Assembly: GCA_937892095.1 (NCBI GenBank)
Contig: CALAVC010000046.1
Location: 1 to 6,960, forward strand
Source: an uncultured Bacteroidales bacterium
GTDB taxonomy: Bacteria > Bacteroidota > Bacteroidia > Bacteroidales > Marinilabiliaceae
Reading direction: 5' to 3'
DNA length: 6,960 bases
Shown: positions 6,935 to 6,960 of the stretch, one piece after another
Layout: the number at the start of each line of letters is the position of its first letter
How positions within the stretch are numbered: position 1 is the stretch's first letter
Position numbers and translations under genes: made by a program
The notes under the pieces: generated by a model
What the model was told of the DNA's origin: nothing
Database searches by the model: none
The model's input: the letters and a program-made list of their open reading frames with translations, nothing else

Positions 6935-6960
6935 AGATCGGAAGAGCGTCGTGTAGGGAA
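6935..6960 (+). other. Illumina TruSeq adapter sequence (library artefact)
   Basis: The last 26 bases begin AGATCGGAAGAGC, the shared start of TruSeq adapters, and continue with GTCGTGTAGGGAA, the branch read through into the universal adapter. All 26 bases match from memory. The adapter supplies the last residues and the TAG at 6954-6956 of the nrdD reading frame. The boundary could be a few bases later, since AGAT can also be native: family members commonly have Pro-Asp here. Confidence 0.97.

Noticed and set aside
5409..6956. A naturally short NrdD lacking the glycyl-radical domain, or a pseudogene
   Set aside because: The stop and last residues are adapter-derived; the native sequence is intact up to about 6934.

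Overview
The window looks like a piece of a Bacteroidales (phylum Bacteroidota) genome of moderately low GC. The evidence is a Wzi/RemB-type outer-membrane protein of a kind common in that phylum, no Shine-Dalgarno motif before any of the five visible starts, a -7 element of the Bacteroidota form TAnnTTTG upstream of the last gene, and a class III (oxygen-sensitive) ribonucleotide reductase, which suggests anaerobic growth. All genes are on the + strand and no mobile element, CRISPR array or RNA gene is visible.

Layout. Bases 1-357 are the 3' end of fmt (methionyl-tRNA formyltransferase), cut by the left edge. After 2 bases comes a 545-residue outer-membrane beta-barrel protein of the Wzi/RemB type (360-1997). 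A 60-base gap leads to a membrane-anchored family 2 glycosyltransferase of the polyprenyl-phosphate type (2058-3041). It overlaps by 10 bases the start of a CCA-adding tRNA nucleotidyltransferase with an HD domain (3032-4456). After 17 bases follows a short SpoU/TrmH-family RNA 2'-O-methyltransferase (4474-5001). The close spacing suggests one transcription unit in which RNA-maturation and translation genes (fmt, cca, spoU) enclose two cell-envelope genes.

Bases 5002-5408 hold no gene. This AT-rich gap contains a candidate promoter at about 5315-5344 and two copies of a direct repeat, TGTCA-N6-TGTCA, that may be a regulatory site. Then nrdD begins at 5409 with an ATP-cone domain and the catalytic core.

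The right end is not biological. Bases 6935-6960 match Illumina TruSeq adapter sequence, so nrdD does not really stop at 6956. The genomic sequence ends at about 6934, before the Cys cluster and glycyl-radical region, and the apparent last residues and stop codon are artefacts. I see no convincing undescribed system here. The items most worth checking are the adapter, the TGTCA repeats before nrdD, and the A9 tract at the glycosyltransferase/cca junction.
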